Shown here: in pieces, positions 63,847 to 64,000 of the stretch
Position numbering within the stretch: position 1 is the first letter of the stretch
How the letters are laid out: each line of letters begins with the position of its first letter
Source of the DNA: Aeromonas veronii
Lineage (GTDB): Bacteria; Pseudomonadota; Gammaproteobacteria; Enterobacterales; Aeromonadaceae
Assembly (NCBI GenBank): GCA_041319085.1
Contig: CP101033.1
Span: forward strand, 1,576,501 to 1,640,500
Reading direction: 5' to 3'
DNA: 64,000 nucleotides
The notes under the pieces: model-generated
The model's database searches: none
What the model was told of the DNA's origin: nothing
What the model saw: the letters and a program-made list of their open reading frames with translations, nothing else
Program-made: the position numbers and the translations under genes

Positions 63847-64000
63847 TCAGTGGAACTGATCTTCTTCGGTGGATCCGGTCAGCGCGGTGACCGAGGATTG
63901 GCCACCCTGGATGACGGTGGTCACCTTGTCAAAGTAACCGGTACCGACCTCCTGCTGGTGTGCCACGAAGGTGTAGCCACGGCTGGCGGCGGCAAATTCC
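63847..64000 (-). CDS. aceA: Isocitrate lyase, 3' end only (cut by window edge)
   Basis: The last 50 codons of isocitrate lyase, the first enzyme of the glyoxylate shunt, read on the minus strand from the window end. Visible sequence includes [20 protein letters not shown] and [14 protein letters not shown], matching the E. coli AceA C-terminus closely. The catalytic part lies outside the window. aceB or aceK are not seen here. Confidence 0.93.
   Translation of the reverse strand, partial: EFAAASRGYTFVAHQQEVGTGYFDKVTTVIQGGQSSVTALTGSTEEDQFH

Overview
This window looks like a chromosomal segment of a polarly flagellated gammaproteobacterium, most likely Aeromonas. The evidence is protein-level resemblance recalled from E. 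coli, Vibrio and Aeromonas families: a full Rsx/Rnf electron-transport operon, sodium-type flagellar MotY, the FlrA-FlrB-FlrC polar-flagellum cascade, and a threonine aldolase that closely resembles the L-allo-threonine aldolase of Aeromonas jandaei. Base composition is high-GC and gene density is high. No database search was run, so all identities are by reading.

Layout. 1-7.5 kb: rsxABCDGE followed by nth (endonuclease III) and gloA. 7.6-20.4 kb: mostly minus-strand housekeeping and transport genes (motY, asnB, a cupin, a CPA2 antiporter, umpH/nagD, a medium-chain oxidoreductase, an Old Yellow Enzyme, a TerC/CBS protein, a cation-diffusion facilitator), with a plus-strand adenosine/adenine deaminase among them. 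20.6-29 kb: plus-strand ydiJ, a coupled unknown gene, menI/ydiI, deaD, an SDR and ltaE. 29-36 kb: a PAS protein and a CheY-CheC fusion, a LysR regulator, a GGDEF-EAL protein and an AbgT-family transporter. 36-41 kb: a decayed IS4-type transposase, a QEGLA/DUF1704 putative metallopeptidase, ybjN, a tRNA-Ser(GGA) preceded by a duplicated 5' tRNA fragment, a decayed gene and a GC-rich chemoreceptor. 41-48.8 kb: yeeZ-like, yciA, yafD-like, grxA, dacB, radD and the yiaV/yiaW pair.

49.1-52.8 kb is an insertion-sequence scar. An ISL3-type element sits inside yiaW with a perfect 8-bp target duplication. An IS50/Tn5-type element sits inside a transcription terminator. A mosaic of diverged fragments of dacB, radD and yiaV follows, and then the severed end of an IS4-type element. 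Immediately downstream lies the flagellar regulatory cluster flrA-flrB-flrC (53-56.9 kb), then the Nif3-like gene ybgI. A near-complete IS4-type element with an in-frame amber codon (57.8-59.2 kb) is inserted at the ybgI stop codon. The window ends with purMN, upp, a DUF2066 exported protein, hda and the 3' end of aceA.

I did not find a clearly new biological system. The most informative signals are the reconstructable IS insertions, the dacB/radD/yiaV mosaic, the tRNA-Ser fragment fused to a folded RNA segment, the CheY-CheC/PAS gene pair and several unexplained dyad-symmetric sites.
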